From Bathynomus jamesi (Eukaryota > Arthropoda > Malacostraca > Isopoda > Cirolanidae), in assembly GCA_023014485.1 (NCBI GenBank), contig JAJOZX010002361.1:410001-474000 (forward strand): 64,000 nt of DNA. The letters run 5' to 3'. This document shows, piece after piece, positions 22,700 to 33,922 of the stretch. The notes under the pieces were generated by a model, which saw only the letters and a program-made list of their open reading frames with translations, was not told the DNA's origin and did not search any database. Position numbers and translations under genes: made by a program. Every line of letters starts with the position of its first letter. Position 1 is the stretch's first letter.

Positions 22700-22910
22700 C
22701 TTAATTGCTTCCTTTTTCCAAGTAGTAGAGCGTCGGTTCGTCAATTTTAATGTCCTGGATTCGAAACTCGGTTTGAACTTTAGATTCGGCAACTGAAGTA
22801 CCTCTCTAGGTTTCCTTTGGTGGGGTTGTGGTTGGGGACCCAGAAAAAGCTATAGGTTCCCTCCGTCGCCTGTCCTTTACCGTTACGAAGGAGGTTAAAT
22901 AACCCCAAAA
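22700..22910 (+). mobile_element. tRNA-derived SINE (family B)
   Basis: An A-box-like 'agtagtagagcgtcgg' and B-box-like 'ggattcgaaactc' are spaced as in a tRNA. A distinctive tail follows: 'ttccctccgtc', then 'cgaaggaggttaaataaccc'. The tail is shared with the 5S-headed SINE at 26249-26429. The stretch 22911-23298 has no gene. Confidence 0.7.
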
Positions 22911-23298
22911 CAGTATTATGATAACCTTTTTACCACGTTATTACCAAAGCAAAAAACATGTATCAGAGATTCGTCAATTTGCAAAAGGAATTCTCTACGA
23001 GTGATGCATATTAACTGGGAGTTCACAGAATGAGGGATTCATTACAGCCCCATAAACGATATAACTTCCTAACCCCTCCTGCGTGCGCATGCAACCTTCG
23101 CAGGATTATTTTTTATGACTAGAAATGAGCAATATTTAAAAATCGAGATAAAGAATAGTCACTGGTAAACGTACCACGAAGCCTTGGTAAGATCTCGATT
23201 TTGTCATGGCTGAGTGGTTTGCATCTTTTTCTTGTAGTGATTGTGACTAGGATCGAATCTCGTACATATACACCCCTACATATACACTCCTACCCCTA

Positions 23299-23630
23299 CC
23301 TCGGTGATGTAGTGGTTAGCATCGCTGGCTACAAATCCACAGGGCCCGAGATTGATTTCCCGTTACGGCAGGCGGCGCGCAGCAAACCCAGATGTTCATT
23401 CTCCTAGACATTAAAAATTGGTTGGTAGATGAATGGGTAGCCTAGTGGTTAAAACGATAGGCTGCTGATCAGGAGGTCGTGAGATCGAGTCCCGGCGAGG
23501 ACTTTGTAATTTCTGACCACCCGTGGTGGGTCGTGGTTCGGATTCCACGTTAAGCTGTAGGTCTAAGGTGAAGCAACAAGCTTGACCTTCGTCAGAATGA
23601 ACAATTCTGGCGGAAGCAATACAAAGGTGT
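23299..23630 (+). mobile_element. Dimeric tRNA-derived SINE (family A), copy 3, with complete second tRNA half
   Basis: Unlike copies 1, 2, 4 and 6, the second tRNA-like half is complete: A box TAGCCTAGTGG, then 'gaggtcgtgagatcgagtcc' with a B box, then the shared tail 'gtggttcggattccacgtt' and 'gaccttcgtcagaatgaac'. The head B box is degenerate ('gagattgatttcc'). Confidence 0.85.
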
Positions 23631-23932
23631 GTGTATATATGTGTGTATATATATGGAATATAAAATTGGAATTAATACTCCAATAAATCATAATTAACAG
23701 GAAGTTTTAATCTAAAATCTACTTTCCTATATTAAGAAATCGCAATCAATCAATGTGAGAAGGAGCAAACATGGGTTGGCTCTAAGCTGGTTGATTTATC
23801 AAATCAATAATTATAATGGAATTTGCAAGTCGAAGAGCCTCGATAATTAATTCCAAGATTCAGTAATTACCCTAATTTTTCATAAATTATAATTTCGCAA
23901 TGTAGTTTTACGATATTAATTCAAGCAATTGC

Positions 23933-23979
<47 letters not shown>

Positions 23980-24332
23980 TATACTATTAAATAAAGCTTT
24001 TCACAAGCAAAAATTTTGTTATTATTAGTGTTGGTGTTGTCGTCATATGGCTACTCATAGTTGCCTCGTCTTCGCATAGCCTAGAAACGGTAGTAATTAA
24101 ATTGACTCTCAGAATGAACAAGGCATTACGGGAAATAAGAAACGCCGCCATATTGGTTAAGTCAGATTCGATGCAGATTGAAATTTAATGAATGGTAACT
24201 GAGAAGTCTTCAGACTTCTTTTTTACCCTGCGGGAAGCCATGTACTAATCGGTGTTCTTACATTAATAACGGTTAATAGAATTCTTTGAAGTATTACTGT
24301 TTGGCTTCGGGTTATTAAATTTGAAACGACCA
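23631..24332. other. Non-coding stretch with (TTA)n
   Basis: AT-rich, no gene seen. (ATT)n microsatellite at 23933-23978. Confidence 0.7.
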
Positions 24333-24560
24333 CCTCGGTGGTGTAGTGGTTAGCGTCGCTGACTACGAATCCATCGGCCCCGGATTCGAGACCCGGCGAC
24401 GGCAGCAAAATCCAGCTGTTCATCCTTCCACACAACAAATAAAGTGGGTTGCTGGTGAGACGTGTTCGGATTCCATTTAAACTGTAGGTCTAAGGTGGGG
24501 TGAAAAGCTTGACCTTCGTCAGAATGAACAATTCGGGCGGAAGCTAACCAAAGGTGTGTG
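24333..24560 (+). mobile_element. Dimeric tRNA-derived SINE (family A), copy 4
   Basis: Head A box TGGTGTAGTGG and B-box region 'ggattcgagacccg', shortened linker, then the tail from 'gtgttcggattcc' to 'attcgggcggaagc'. Much of the second tRNA half is missing. Confidence 0.83.
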
Positions 24561-24822
24561 TGTATATATATATAACTGTGTAAAGTCCCCTTCAGTATAT
24601 TGAAACTTGTTGAGAAAAAGGATAATCAGTTACTGAAATAATATAATCTTCCAATTATACATAATTGGAAATACACTCTAAAGGTACCGCTGCACAAACA
24701 TCCTATCAAGAGGCAGAAGAGGGGTTTTATATTGCTTAATGTTTCTGTCGAGGGCGTCATATACTTGAAGCTATATTTCTCTCGAAACAATATTTTTTAA
24801 AGAAACATACGATATTTCTTTA

Positions 24823-25085
24823 AAAACATTAGAAACAAGTTATACTTATTTAGAAATTAGAAACAAGCTATATTTATTTAGAAATTAGAAACAAGCTATA
24901 TTTATTTAGAAATTAGAAACAAGCTATATTTATTTAGAAATTAGAAACAAGCTATATTTATTTAGAAATTAGAAACAAGCTATATTTATTTAGAAATTAG
25001 AAACAAGCTATATTTATTTAGAAATTAGAAACAAGCTATATTTATTTAGAAATTAGAAACAAGCTATATTTATTTAGAAAGTAGA
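24823..25085. repeat. Minisatellite, about nine copies of a 28-bp unit
   Basis: The unit 'gaaattagaaacaagctata' + 'tttattta' repeats with almost no variation. A diverged continuation appears on the other side of the hAT insertion at 25850, so the array was longer before being split. Confidence 0.95.
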
Positions 25086-25095
25086 TAGAAACTAG

Positions 25096-25849
25096 CAGTG
25101 GTGGGCACCGTTAACCAAAAAGTTCTCCAATTTTTAACTCCGATAACGATAATCCGATAATTTTACTACAAAGTTAACGGAAGTTAACGATAATCCGTTA
25201 ACGATAACTATTTCTTTACTAACATTTAAAAAAATCAAGGAAAAAAGCTTTAAAACCCATAGAAAATGTTTATTTATGCAAAATCCAACAATAAATAGGT
25301 ATTTAACTGTATTTTTATCAAGTTTTGCAACTTTTTTTTTTATTTTTAATAAAAAATGTACTGATTACATGTTTTGAAACCCTTGTAACCACTAACCATT
25401 AACTAAATTTTAATTTACCAGAGAATTATTATGGCGGGAACTGAAAGGTAAAATTAAATTTTAGGCACACTTATTAAAGACTATGACACAATGTGCTGGT
25501 TGCCCTTCAGAAAGACCAACTTCTCAAAGTTAGGCCCAACTGCCAGTCTTGACCTCTTGGGCCTCAGGATGTCCTTGCCGAGAGAGAAGAGCCGTTCCAC
25601 TGCGGCAGAGGACGGAATTGGCAGACTGAAGTTATGGCGGTTTGAATTCATTCGCGGAACGGTGATCTTCCGTGAATGACTCCTCGCAGTTAACGTGTTA
25701 ACGGACTTTAACAGACTAAATATCGAGTTATCGGAAGTTAACTGGTCCGATAACGATAAATGGAAATTAACTTCCGTTAATAGTCCGTTAAAAAAAGTTA
25801 ACTTCGTTAATTAACTGTTATCGGATTAACGCTTTAGTGCCCAACACTG
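25096..25849 (-). mobile_element. Non-autonomous hAT element with 8-bp target duplication
   Basis: Ends CAGTGGTGGGCAC and, inverted, CAGTGTTGGGCAC, with perfect 8-bp duplications GAAACTAG at 25088-25095 and 25850-25857. Subterminal regions carry many copies of 'gttaac'/'gttatcg'-type motifs on both sides, likely transposase-binding subrepeats. 754 bp; only the last part of a transposase remains. Confidence 0.93.
25485..25640 (-). pseudogene. hAT C-terminal dimerisation domain fragment
   Basis: Minus-strand translation gives 'LPIPSSAAVERLFSLGKDIL' followed by 'RPKRSRL', 'NFEKLVFLKGNQ' and a stop. This is the hATC (Dimer_Tnp_hAT) signature, with the conserved S..VERLFS core. The catalytic part is absent, so the fragment is an internal-deletion product. 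Confidence 0.85.
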
Positions 25850-26248
25850 GAAACTAGCTATATTCACTTCGTAGAAAAAATTAAAATAAGGTATATTTCT
25901 TTAGAAACATCAAAATTAATCTCTATTTCTTTAAAACCAAAATAGAAACGAATTATATTGCTTTAGAAATCAATAAACGTTGTTAAGTCAAACAAAACTA
26001 AAGTCTTTTCAGTTTGGCTTTTTACCGCCGATTTTCGAACTCAAAATTTGTATAATAATACATTTTTATATTCTAATAACGAAAATGACATTATTTTCCT
26101 CGAGAAATATGCGCAACATACGGAAAAAATAGCATTTATACGCGCACTAGTTTGCATGGCGCATGACCGTTATCTAAATTATGTAATGGGTTTTACAAAA
26201 TAAAACGCAGATAATATCTTTCATTTATATCCTTTATTTTTACGTCGT

Positions 26249-26429
26249 AGCCAATGTCATAACACCGCTTCCCGTTGATCAGCGACATTGGGTCTGGGTA
26301 GTAGTTGGATGGGAGACCGTCCTCCGTGTCCAGATTATGTAGCGACTCGTGGTTCGGATCCCACGTAAAGCTGTAGGTCCCCTCCGTCATATGACCTTAG
26401 ATGTTGCGAAGGAGGTTAAACAACCCCAA
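26249..26429 (+). mobile_element. 5S rRNA-derived SINE (SINE3-like)
   Basis: The head resembles 5S rRNA from its start ('gccaatgtcataacaccg') to the internal-promoter region 'tagtagttggatgggagacc'. It then joins the SINE A module 'gtggttcggatcccacgt'/'ctgtaggtc' and the SINE B tail 'ccctccgtc...gcgaaggaggttaaac'. A pol III type 1 internal promoter is therefore likely. The body is modular, borrowed from both tRNA-type families. Confidence 0.8.
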
Positions 26430-26442
26430 TCACTCGTGTATT

Positions 26443-26585
26443 GACGATTGGTTAGGTTAAGTCATGATATTTTCGTTAGTTTTAACGAAAATATCACGAC
26501 TTAACCTAACCAATCGTCAAGGGCGTACAGTTGACCTAACCGGCCATTCAATTGACTTAACCGGGCATTCAATTAACCGGGACCG
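26443..26585. repeat. FB family palindrome copy
   Basis: 'ttgacgattggttaggttaa' is mirrored across 'ttagttttaa'. The right arm continues with 'gggcgtacagttgacctaac' and two 'gggcattcaatt'-type units. It directly abuts the 5S-SINE inside the long-inverted-repeat element. 26796-27293 is AT-rich with (CA)n at 27129-27152 and (TA)n at 27224-27267; no gene. Confidence 0.88.
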
Positions 26586-27221
26586 CACAGCAACCTCGTA
26601 TCCGGGCGTCATGAGCGGTGTAAACTAAATAACGGTCATGCGCCATGCAAACTAGCGCGCATATAAATGCAATTTTTTTCGTATGTTGCGCATATTTCTC
26701 CAAGAAAATAATGTCATTTTCGTTATTAGAATTTAAAAATTTATTAGTATACAAATTTTCAGTTCGAAAACCCGCGGTACGACAAACTGAAAAGATCCAA
26801 AAACTAAATTAACGTATAACTAAAAGTGAATCAAACGACATACGCTTCTTTAGCTTTGGACAGGACGCCAATATCCTTCATCAACATTGAGTTCGCGAAA
26901 AGGATCGTGTCAAAAGATAATCTAACATAATTTGTGGGAGGAAAAAAACTTTGTATACAATCATTGTAAATAGTCGTTTATATAATGATCAAACATTACG
27001 TGAGAGTCGTTAGGAGTGTAAAAATCCAGATTATATTTTAACGCACTTATTACAAAGTTTTAATTAAATCTACTTTGATAAATCGTTTAATTTTTATTTC
27101 TACACTACATAGATATACTGTAACTGTACACACACACACACACACACACACAGAGTTTCATTTAATAATAAATAATGTGTCACTACTTTACTTACGGTCC
27201 TCAATTATATACCATATAGGC

Positions 27222-27279
<58 letters not shown>

Positions 27280-27293
27280 CACACACATATATT

Positions 27294-30270
27294 CAGTGGC
27301 GACTCTAGCTTATCAATGTTACTCGGGCTCAGTAGTACAAATTTTTACCAAAACAATTTAAAGAACCAGCATGAACAGAAATATACGGTATACATGCAAT
27401 GAATCATAAATAAAATATTTACATAATTTAATAAAAAATAAACCATGAACTTACTTTATTTAAACATAAATTCCAAGCGTCTTGGTTTTATAGCAAATTC
27501 CTGTAAAATCTTGTCGTGTAGCTCCTTTTTGCTTTCCAAGTCATTCAGTATTTGTTTTTCGATCGAAATGCGAGCCAGGGATGACAGCCGTTCTTGAGCC
27601 ATTGTGCATCGCAAATATGATCGAATTCTGTCTAAGGTTGAGAAACTTCTTTCATTGGCAACTGAAGTTACAGGGATGGTCAGCAAAACTTGAATTAGCT
27701 TAACACTTTCAGACATAGCAGACAACAAATCCAGTTTATGAATTAACTCTAAAATGACATTGACTGACTTGCATTTTTTAAAGTCACTGTCATTATATAT
27801 ATATTTCAGTTCGTTCACCAAGGATTTGCAATCAAAGATATCTGGGTATTTACTTCGTAAAGCTTTTACATGTTGCATAGGAAATGAATGAGCAAACATT
27901 TCAAACTTGTTCACATCAAGTAATTCAAAAAATGTGAATTCCTGAATGCGAGCAAATCGCTCTCTTAACGACACTAAAATGTTCTCAATTATTTCGAAAT
28001 ACGTCGCTTTATAGTTCATTTGTCTTCCCCTGACTCTTTTCCTGGGAGGAGGCCCCGAGTCATCTGGTTGTGCAATGTCGCCCATTGTTTCTTGAACGAT
28101 TTTTTCATAATGTTCATCGTTACGATGATTTTCGACAAATTGAATAGTCATTTATTTTATCCTGGCCCAACTTCATGTCAAGCTGCTTACACTGCAGAAC
28201 ATCAAAGAGTTTTCCAGCTTGGGATAATATGTTATGAAAACAATTTATGAAAAACATAAAAGTGAAGTCATTCAATTTTGCCAGCAGATTGTCAGTTTCA
28301 CTTAGAGTATCTTCATCCCACCTTTCATTATTGTCTAAAATATGTTGAAATGCACTTTTCAAGTTTTCAAGCATCTGTTTTATGGATGACACAGTTCTAG
28401 ATCTATAGCACCATCTTGTTTCACACAGTGATGGAATGCTGATATTAAAATCTCGAAAGACACTTTTCCGTTTTGTACTCGAAGATGTAAATTTACTAAA
28501 AGAGCGTAAATGAGAAAAAAACATTTTAACCCCATTCACTTTCTCAGCACTTTTACTCAAAACTAAGTTAAGCTTATGAGCATAGCAGTGAATAAAATGG
28601 CACTATTTAAATCCTTTCTCCTTCAATTTTCTTTGCACCCCGTTTAGCTCACCTGCCATCACAGCTGCTCCATCGTACGTTTGGCTAACCAATTTAGTTT
28701 TAGCTTCACTAAAGGAGTTCAACACATTTTCTATCATAGCCAACCTTGAAGCACTTTTATCATCACTTACGTCAAAAAATCCTAAAAATCTTTCATTTAT
28801 TTGGCATTCAGACACATATCTAATTATAATTGAGAGTTGGGCATGCATTGCACAATCTGTAGTTTCATCTGCTTGCACTGAGAAAAAAGGAACTTTTTCA
28901 ACTTCAGTATGAATTGCATCAGCTATGACACTATCTATTGCAGATATGATATTTTGTATTGTACTTGAAACTCCTGAAAAATGCTTCGATCCTTCTTTCG
29001 TGGGAAGTCTAGCTGCAAAAACACTATCTATTTCAGCAAAGCAATGCAACAGCTCTCGATAATTACCTTTATTAAGGCTATCTTTTCCTTCATCATGGCC
29101 ACGCAATGGCAGTTCTTGTTTACAAAGATATAATACGACATTTGTTAACTGTTTTAAATATTGTCTATTTTCTTCAACTGATTTGTTATTACCGTTCTTT
29201 TTCAAGTTTTGCAGTCTCACTAAGAGCAGTTTCAATATCAAACTGTCCAAAAGTTTTTAGACATTTGTAATTATGCAAATGACTCAAAGATTTACTATGA
29301 TGTTTGCAGTCACTTAGAATATTTTTATAATTGCTGTAACCACCATCTGTCCACGATTGATTTGGTTTCGGTTGAAAAAGCAAACATGGCCAACAGTATA
29401 GTTTCTCATTAGAGGCACTTGCACACAGCCAATCAATCTGTTCATACCACTTGATTTGAAAAGTACGATGGCCTATTTTAGTTTTCAGTGAAGGAGTGGG
29501 TCGGCCTAATTTGATAATTTCTCGCTTTTCCGCAATATTTCTCTGCCCAAATGGTTTTTCTTTTAAATCTAACACAACATCCTTCTCCATTATGGGTAAA
29601 TGTAGAGCTGTTTGAACACAAAAATATAAGATAGTTATAATACACTAGTTACACTATACACAGAAAATAGTCAAAATACACAACACAATGCTACAACGTT
29701 CACTTCCGCAGGCAACTAAACTACTGAAGAAACCTGAGAGGAGTTGCCAGTTATCATTTTTAGCATAGGCTAGCTATGTTTTTCGCGTCACTAGGCTGAC
29801 GAAATTGAGCCCTACCTGGACGAATTAAATTTTGTTAATGCAATATCATCATGGAAAACAAACGTTTCATCAGTCAACAGTTAAATCATGAGATCAATGC
29901 GAAGGTATACTCCGTGAAAAATATTGAATAAAAGCCACTTGAAATTTTGAAGATTATTTATAACAGGTAGGGCGGAAATCACTCATCCCGAGTCCAGAAG
30001 CTTGGAGGATGAGCGAAAGCTTTCTGTTTAAAAAGCAACAGTGAGCGTTACTTTTTGACAAGTCAGCGTTTGGACCCGAGCAAATATCGTAATAGATCAT
30101 GAAAGAAGAGTACACAAAGTGACGAACTTGTTATGATATTATTCTTTGTTTTAAAATAGATTTCTGCAAAAGAGGCATTAAATAAAGATTTTAACATATT
30201 GAACAACAAAATTTATGTATATTTTACAAATGTACACTCGGGCTGAGCCCGAGTACAGGAGTCGCCACAT
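27294..30270 (-). mobile_element. Decayed hAT element with TTF-finger transposase
   Basis: The left end CAGTGGCGACTC matches the left end of the intact hAT at 38054; the right end reads GAGTCGCCACA. Subterminal 'actcgggct' motifs occur at both ends (27320 and 30235). It inserted beside a TA/CA microsatellite. The 8-bp duplication is not clean. The non-coding 29591-30270 portion is upstream sequence of the element. Confidence 0.85.
27456..29590 (-). pseudogene. hAT transposase (TTF zinc finger, DUF4371, hATC), frameshifted
   Basis: The open pieces read in order on the minus strand. 29189-29590 starts at ATG and has the TTF-type finger ('WLCASASNEKLYCWPCLLF', 'HHSKSLSHL'). 28603-29250 is the DUF4371/RNase H-fold part ('FSVQADETTDCAMHAQLS', 'SQTYDGAAVMAGELNGVQ'). 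28120-28560 continues it. 27456-28151 ends with the hATC signature ('TIPVTSVANERSFSTLDRI'). Breaks lie near 29200 and 28135 (frame changes) and at 28603 (a stop caused by a pair of small indels in homopolymers). Related full-length proteins are labelled ZMYM1-like or TTF-domain proteins; the intact paralogue is at 38336-40504. Confidence 0.88.
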
Positions 30271-30290
30271 TATATAAATATAAAAGTTAG

Positions 30291-30493
30291 GGATCAAATG
30301 TAGAATTCGGACCCCAGCCTTCTTTAGTTAGCTTTATAAGGCTAACTAACGAAAATATCACGACCTAACCTAACCAATCGTTAGGTTAACTGTACGCCCT
30401 TGACGATTGGTTAGGTTAGGTCGTGATATTTTCGTTAGTTAGCCTTATAAAGCTAACTAAAGAAGGCTGGGGTCCGAATTCTACATTTGATCC
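30291..30493. repeat. 203-bp near-perfect palindrome (FB-related)
   Basis: Arms of about 95 bp: 'ggatcaaatgtagaattcgg' at the left mirrors 'ccgaattctacatttgatcc' at the right, with the FB core ('gatattttcgttagttagcc') inside and a short asymmetrical centre holding 'gtacgcccttga'. It sits about 20 bp from the hAT end. Confidence 0.92.
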
Positions 30494-30624
30494 AAAGTTA
30501 GTTATAGGCCTAAGGGTCAGTCATATAAAGCAGTAAAGTTCCGTATGAGATAAAAATTTTAAACATTGTCGTTCCGTTTTTTGTGTTAAAATAAGTTAAG
30601 GAAAGGCTCCTCTCAGAATTAGGT

Positions 30625-30920
30625 TCTAATTTGGTGACCGCATGAACACTAACCGGGAACGTAGTCTAAAAGAAGTGAAGAACCTCCAGCACACGGACCT
30701 GAATAACTTCAAGAACCAGCTGGACAGATTCCTGTGCAAAGTCCTTCACCAGCCATGCGTGGCTGGCTACGAGGGTAGGAGGAGATCAGACAGCAATTCC
30801 TTCCTTCACCAAATCTCTCAAATGAGGCTGGATGCTGCAGAGGGGGTCGACCGCAGGTCGATCCTGAACCGTCGTTCGAACTCACATAAAGTAAGTATAA
30901 AGTAACAAAGTTATATATAC
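30625..30920 (+). pseudogene. LINE 3'-terminal coding fragment
   Basis: The open frame 30642-30905 encodes 'NNFKNQLDRFLCKVLHQP', 'VAGYEGRRRSDSNSFLHQIS'. The F..LD.FL..V..P...GY...R..SNS pattern is the extreme C-terminus of Jockey/CR1-like ORF2 proteins, comparable with the block at 18460-18600. No RT core is present. It ends before a TA tract at 30930-30963. Confidence 0.6.
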
Positions 30921-31265
30921 ACAGCATATATATATACTGTATATGTATATATATATATATATATGGGAATGAACTCAGAATGGTTCCCTGAAGTTTTTTA
31001 TGATACACACAGACCGTGCATGGAACAAGGAACTCTTCTAGGATAATTAAATCCTCTATAGTCCGAATAAGTAATGGTAAATGACAAATACCATAGTTTT
31101 TCTTTTTCATGATGCTAGCCCGACGTGGGCAACGGGTCACTCGCAAAGAGGTCCCAAAAATATAGCTTCCCTCACCAGCTATCTGCAAAGCAGATAGGAT
31201 CCAGCTTTGGGACAGGATCTAGGGTTTAAAGCAGCCTAGCCCAGCTACATTTAGGACCTCAATAT

Positions 31266-31312
31266 AAGCAAAAGACTCGCTGCCTGACGTGAAGGCAGCG
31301 AGTCTTTTGCTT
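31266..31312. repeat. Perfect 19-bp hairpin
   Basis: 'aagcaaaagactcgctgcc' is followed after 9 nt by its exact reverse complement. Confidence 0.95.
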
Positions 31313-31546
31313 AAACGTGCTGACGGTCAGATAACGCGTTACCCGATCTGTCATCTATATCCATTAGAAATTTCAATTGCTCATTCCGATTCAAGAAATG
31401 AGGTACCAAATAGTGATTCAGATTCCGATGGACCTCAAAACTCAAATGAAGCCAATAACAATAATAATTCTCCAACATCAAGACCTAAAAGACAGGCTGC
31501 TCTTAAGTGTCTTCGATGTCTTAAGGCAATGCAGGAAAACGATTAA
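31313..31546 (+). pseudogene. Possible retrotransposon integrase C-terminal fragment
   Basis: 'LLLKRADGQITRYPICHLYP' followed by 'LEIS' and a polar tail ending in a stop resembles the last segment of BEL/Pao-type Pol (DUF5641-like '...LYPLE'). Only this tail is present, without LTRs. 31547-31934 shows no gene. Confidence 0.4.
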
Positions 31547-31934
31547 AATTAAATTTCTTTATATTGAGTTTTAATACAAGTTAATATCAGGAGGACCACT
31601 GCAACAAACCATTTAAAGGGTTTACTGCAGTTCTCGCCGGGCAGGTTGTTAAAATTCTCGTGTAAATAAGTATTTTTTAAAGATTTTCTAAATCTATAAA
31701 TCAAAATTACAAAATATCCTTAAAATGTAACTTTGGTTGGTTGGTCGCCTTCGCTTGTTAACACGTCTAATGACGCTATAGTTGGCTGAGAGAGAACGAG
31801 CAGGAGGAATTCTGTCGTTGAACTTGCTCCAGGTGATTTCAAAATTGTGCTGTTAAATATTCATTGTCTTTTGAAGTTTTGTTTATTTAAAAATATTCAA
31901 GTGATTTTGTCAAAGTTAGTTATATTTATTCTCT

Positions 31935-32809
31935 TCAGTTAAAGCTTGTTGTAGCTCCTGTAGTGTTAGGGGCTACTAGACGAGTCCTAAAACGCCGTCC
32001 CATCGTGTCCCAGTGATGTTCTATAGGGTTCAGGTCCGGACTTCGGGAAGGCCACTCGATTCGATGAATTTCAGCTTCGTCATGGAAATCGTCATAGAAA
32101 TCCCTTTTGCTCCAACGGAAGGAGCAAAAGGGACCACATGCTCCAGCAAGATCTCTTACACGTATCTCGCGGACGTCAATGACCCACCACCAACAACGAC
32201 GAGCTCTGTGCGCGAGTTTGAAGTGATACCACCCCAGACCATGACTGAGCCTCCTCCAAAAGCAACCCTCTCCGTAAAAGTGCAGGGGGCGAATCTTTCT
32301 CCTGTTTTTCTCCACACACTTTCCCGTCCATCGGATGTTCGAGGATTAAATCTTGATTCGTCCGTGAACAATACTCGTCCCCATTGGACCATAGTCCAGT
32401 TGACATGCTCACGAGCGAAAGCAAAACTAGTATTGCGATGGTGTGGGAGCAATTCCGAGCCCATTGCTGGACGTCTAGCATGCAAGCCACTTTCCATAAG
32501 TCTCCTTCTAACGGTTCGTTCCGATACACTGACGTCTCGAGACCTTTCCAGCTCATTGCGGACGTTTGTGGCAGTCAAGCGACGATCTCGCAAAACACTC
32601 AAGACGATGAAACGATCGTCACGGGCAGATGTGCAGCGCGATCTTCCAGATCCTGGTCTTCGGGTGTACTCTCCTGTCTCCACATAACGTTGGTAGACAC
32701 GTCGAACCGTTGTTCTTGGAATTCCTAGCGCATTGGCGACGTAACGCTGGCTCCGACCATCTTCAATTAGGGCGACGACTCTTGCGACGTTCACGGCACT
32801 CAAATCCAT
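31935..32809 (-). pseudogene. Tc1-like transposase, broken
   Basis: It would be a cut-and-paste DDE transposase acting at TA. The start ATG at 32809 opens 217 codons: paired-type helix-turn-helix 'SQRYVANALGIPRTTVRRVY', second HTH 'SERTVRRRLMESGLHARRP', first catalytic D in 'VLFTDESRF', 'GGGSVMVWGGI'. The frame then changes (about 32156-32180), and another frame gives 'WPSRSPDLNPIEHHWD' with the final catalytic E. The segment normally carrying the second catalytic D (QDNARPH-like) is missing or scrambled around 32080-32130. A possible end, 'cactgggcagcagaaaaat', is seen inverted at 33097-33115; the opposite end was not found. Confidence 0.85.
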
Positions 32810-33114
32810 TGTAAATGTCCAGTTCTGAAACCCAAAATAATTAGAAGTCTATCTGTTACTAAACGCAAATGCCTACTCCCACTAGTGGAAGAAAAAAGTG
32901 GCACTAGCAGTCTAAGAGCAACCGAATGTCAGACTGTCGAATTCTTAAAAGTCGAAAATTCGTTACAGCTAGTGTGTTCGCAGCTGACGTTTTGTCTCGT
33001 TATTTGGTTGCCTCATAGACAATATTTTCGAATTTTAAAACTTTTATAAACGGAAGTTTGCCCACTTTTTTGCTTTTCGCGATATTCCAAGTGGGCCGAT
33101 TTTTCTGCTGCCCA

Positions 33115-33154
<40 letters not shown>

Positions 33155-33157
<3 letters not shown>

Positions 33158-33560
33158 TTTTTATGTCACAAAAACTAAGGTTATGCAACTCCATCCTAAA
33201 AACTGTAATCAGCTAGCTGATATTAGGCTTAAAATGAGAGGTGAAGTAATTGAGGAAGTCCAAGAATTTAAGTATTTGGGTCAAACTATCACCAGCTCCT
33301 TGAGTGATGACTCAGATATAAGAAAACAATCTCAAAGCGTTTGTGCTGAAGCGAATATGACGATAAGGAACTTCCGGTTATGTACAAATGAAGCTAAAGA
33401 TACTCCTTTCATACTTTCTGCAGTAATTCATACAGACAGCAACTCTGGGTAAATTATAAAAAAGGTTTTCGCAGAACCCTAAATTTGATGTACAGTGCTT
33501 ACAAGAAGTCTCACGCCTCTGTCTCGTCCCAAGCTAGTCTGTTAGGTATAAAATGGGCGG
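33155..33560 (+). pseudogene. LINE reverse transcriptase C-terminal fragment
   Basis: Directly after a (TA)n tract, an open stretch to 33452 gives 'TKTKVMQLHPKN', 'EVQEFKYLGQTITSSLSDD' and 'ANMTIRNFRLC', continuing out of frame with 'LWVNYKKGFRRTLNLMYSAY'. The 'FKYLG..I' block is typical of the region following the RT catalytic core in many non-LTR elements. Truncated on both sides. Confidence 0.7.
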
Positions 33561-33856
33561 TCCTTATGACAGCGGAGGTGTGTTCGGATTGGTGCACATA
33601 ATTGCTCTAACCCCATCAATGACGTCCACATTATCTTTGTGTTGATCACTCTATCTATTTATATATAGAGACATACTGTATATAGATATATATAGAGTAT
33701 GCAGGGGATAACGTGTCTCAGTCCCAGCTATGGTAGTTGTCTTACAATTAACAGTCCCAAGTGCAAGTTACGTTAACACCTCCACATAAACTACCCTGGA
33801 CTAAAATAACATACGTGAAGCCCCTACCCACAAACCATTTAAAAGGTGTGATTTAA

Positions 33857-33922
<66 letters not shown>

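Larger units (their letters stand above)
26003..26795. mobile_element. Long-terminal-inverted-repeat DNA element
   Basis: About 175 bp at 26003-26180 is mirrored at 26617-26795: 'cttttcagtttg' at the outer ends, 'cgaaaatgacattattttcc' and 'gcgcatgaccgttat' inside. The centre holds a 5S-derived SINE and an FB palindrome. No protein is encoded. I could not define a target duplication. Confidence 0.75.

Noticed and set aside
24823..25085. 28-bp repeats as a CRISPR array
   Set aside because: Contiguous minisatellite without spacers.
26249..26429. True 5S rRNA gene
   Set aside because: Only part of the 5S sequence is recognisable, it is mutated, and it is fused to SINE body and tail.
32013..32687. 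224-codon plus-strand frame
   Set aside because: Antisense shadow of the Tc1 transposase; no domain of its own.
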